The notes below the pieces were generated by a model. That model ran no database searches, was not told the DNA's origin, and worked only from the letters and a program-made list of their open reading frames with translations. A stretch of DNA of 8,280 bases, from positions 1-8,280 of the forward strand of contig JAPLJE010000640.1 in NCBI GenBank assembly GCA_026388755.1. The letters are read 5' to 3'. The translations under genes and the position numbers were made by a program. Shown in pieces: positions 6,998-8,280 of this stretch (within the stretch, counting starts at the first letter, position 1; each line of letters begins with the position of its first letter). This DNA comes from Deltaproteobacteria bacterium. GTDB taxonomy: Bacteria > Desulfobacterota > Desulfobacteria > Desulfobacterales > Desulfatirhabdiaceae.

Positions 6998-8280
6998 GAT
7001 CGTTTCAGCAGTATTTGTTTTTGCTTTTCTTTATTCCTGAGTTGTTTTTCGCAGAATACGGGCTCGCCGGAAACCGGATGCATGCCGGTATGGTAAACCA
7101 GGGTTGAAACCGTCGATGGCGTTGGGGTAAAAACCTGAACCTGCTCCGGAATCAGGTGAAGATGACGGGACACAAACGTCTTTAACCGGCTCATGTGGGC
7201 CTCGGTGCAGCCGGGATGCGCAGCCATAAAATAATAGGTCAGATAGAGCTGTTTTCCGGAAGTTTGACAGATCGCATCGAACAAGCGTTTAAATTCTATC
7301 AGGCACTCCATCCCGGGTTTTCCCATAAGCTCGAGCACATCGTTTTCCGAATGCTCGGGCGCTATTTTCATCTGACCGGAAGTATGGTGATGCACCACGT
7401 CGGTTAAATACCTCAGCCCGTTTTTCTGATCAGAAAGAATCAGGTCATACCGGATTCCAGACGCCACAAAAACATGCCGGACACCCTTCATTTCCCGGAT
7501 TGCTTTCAGCAGATCGATCTGATGACGATGATCCACCTTAAGGTGATCACAGATCCCGGGATGCAGGCACCGTTTATCACTGCATGCGCCCTTGACCTGT
7601 TTTTTGCGGCACTCGAATCCATACATGTTTGCCGTCGGCCCTCCGACATCCGGAATGATTCCCTTAAACGCCGGATGAGCGATGATACCTTTCACCTCAC
7701 GCAGAATGGAGGCCTGGCTTCGCCATTGAACGGTTCTGCCCTGATGCACGGCAATGGCGCAAAAATTACATTCACCGTAACATCCCCTGTGCGTGGAAAC
7801 CGAAAACCGGATCGTCTCAAGTGCCCGGACATCTCCCTGTTTCCTGTAAAACGGATGCAGGTCGCGCTCATAGTCCAGATCATAGACCGCATCCATTTCA
7901 GATTGGGAAAGCGGCATACAAGGGGGCGTGTGGATAAGATACCGGGTACCGTGTTTCTGGCACAACCCCATTGCAGTCACCGAATCATTGTTCTGATAAA
8001 AGAGGCGAAACATCCGTAAAAACGATTGGGGATCGGTTGAAATTTTTTCGAAAGGCTCCATTTCGATGCAGTCGGGTCGGGCGCTGCCGGCAATATAACA
8101 AATACCGCAGATATCCGTGAAGGATTCGCGGCGTTTTAACTTGCCGGCAAGAGACAGGACAGCCTTCTCCCCCATCCCATAAACCAGGATATCGGCCTTG
8201 GCGTCAAACAGGATGGATCTGCGGATGGAATTGGACCAGCAATCGTAATGGGGAATACGCCTGAGACTGGCTTCTATGCC
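6994..8280 (-). CDS. YgiQ-family radical SAM protein (5' end outside window)
   Basis: The frame is open to the right edge, so the ATG at 8175 is internal; the preceding 35 residues (G-I-E-A-S-L-R-R-I-P-H-Y-D at the edge) match YgiQ-family sequence. The visible 428 residues carry the radical SAM cluster motif C-Y-G-E-C-N-F-C (CxxxCxxC) at bases 7759-7782, which binds the [4Fe-4S] cluster that cleaves S-adenosylmethionine. Then come G-G-P-T-A-N-M-Y-G, a four-cysteine stretch typical of this family (F-E-C, G-A-C, R-C-L, G-I-C), A-S-G-I-R-Y-D-L, S-G-Q-M-K-I-A-P-E-H and F-T-P-T-P. The reaction is not known; 'YgiQ' names a family, not an activity. The protein ends soon after P-V-S-G-E-P-V-F, without the longer C-terminal extension (DUF3362) many members have. 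It is first in a minus-strand unit with pabBC, overlapping it by 4 nt. Confidence 0.93.
   Translation of the reverse strand, partial: GIEASLRRIPHYDCWSNSIRRSILFDAKADILVYGMGEKAVLSLAGKLKRRESFTDICGICYIAGSARPDCIEMEPFEKISTDPQSFLRMFRLFYQNNDSVTAMGLCQKHGTRYLIHTPPCMPLSQSEMDAVYDLDYERDLHPFYRKQGDVRALETIRFSVSTHRGCYGECNFCAIAVHQGRTVQWRSQASILREVKGIIAHPAFKGIIPDVGGPTANMYGFECRKKQVKGACSDKRCLHPGICDHLKVDHRHQIDLLKAIREMKGVRHVFVASGIRYDLILSDQKNGLRYLTDVVHHHTSGQMKIAPEHSENDVLELMGKPGMECLIEFKRLFDAICQTSGKQLYLTYYFMAAHPGCTEAHMSRLKTFVSRHLHLIPEQVQVFTPTPSTVSTLVYHTGMHPVSGEPVFCEKQLRNKEKQKQILLKRS

Noticed and set aside
7474..8019. 181-codon plus-strand open frame
   Set aside because: It is antisense to the YgiQ radical SAM core and shows no recognisable motif.

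Overview
The window looks like chromosomal DNA of a Desulfobacterota (sulfate-reducing 'deltaproteobacterial') organism. This is an inference from the style of the GpsA, RadC, PGK and YgiQ proteins and from an intergenic palindrome that resembles dispersed repeats I recall from that group. No database search was possible.

Layout. Positions 1-3363 hold a tightly packed plus-strand gene run: the 3' end of gpsA (glycerol-3-phosphate dehydrogenase), radC, a small cysteine-rich protein, pgk (phosphoglycerate kinase) and a TVP38/VTT-family membrane protein. A 161-nt spacer follows, then an unrecognised plus-strand gene (3525-4602). A palindromic element of about 120 bp (about 4601-4723) separates this from a convergent minus-strand pair: a YgiQ-type radical SAM protein (cut by the right edge), whose stop overlaps the ATG of a PabB-PabC fusion for p-aminobenzoate synthesis.

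The unusual point is that three of the six plus-strand genes are disrupted while both minus-strand genes are intact. radC appears to have lost about 53 nt across its helix-hairpin-helix segment. pgk appears to have lost about 59 nt encoding the conserved W-N-G-P-M-G nucleotide-binding segment, probably between CTTCAG direct repeats. The unrecognised gene is split by a perfect 16-bp tandem duplication; removing one copy restores a single 353-codon frame. All three changes shift the reading frame. Because pgk is normally a single essential central-metabolism gene, either the organism has another copy, or the locus is decaying, or this stretch has assembly errors. That question decides how the window should be read.

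Functional links. gpsA (phospholipid precursor) and pgk (glycolysis/gluconeogenesis) are housekeeping genes in a probable operon with the VTT membrane protein. The minus-strand pair combines folate-precursor synthesis with a radical SAM protein of uncertain role. I did not find a convincing novel defence or mobile system; the palindrome and the disruptions are the non-routine content.
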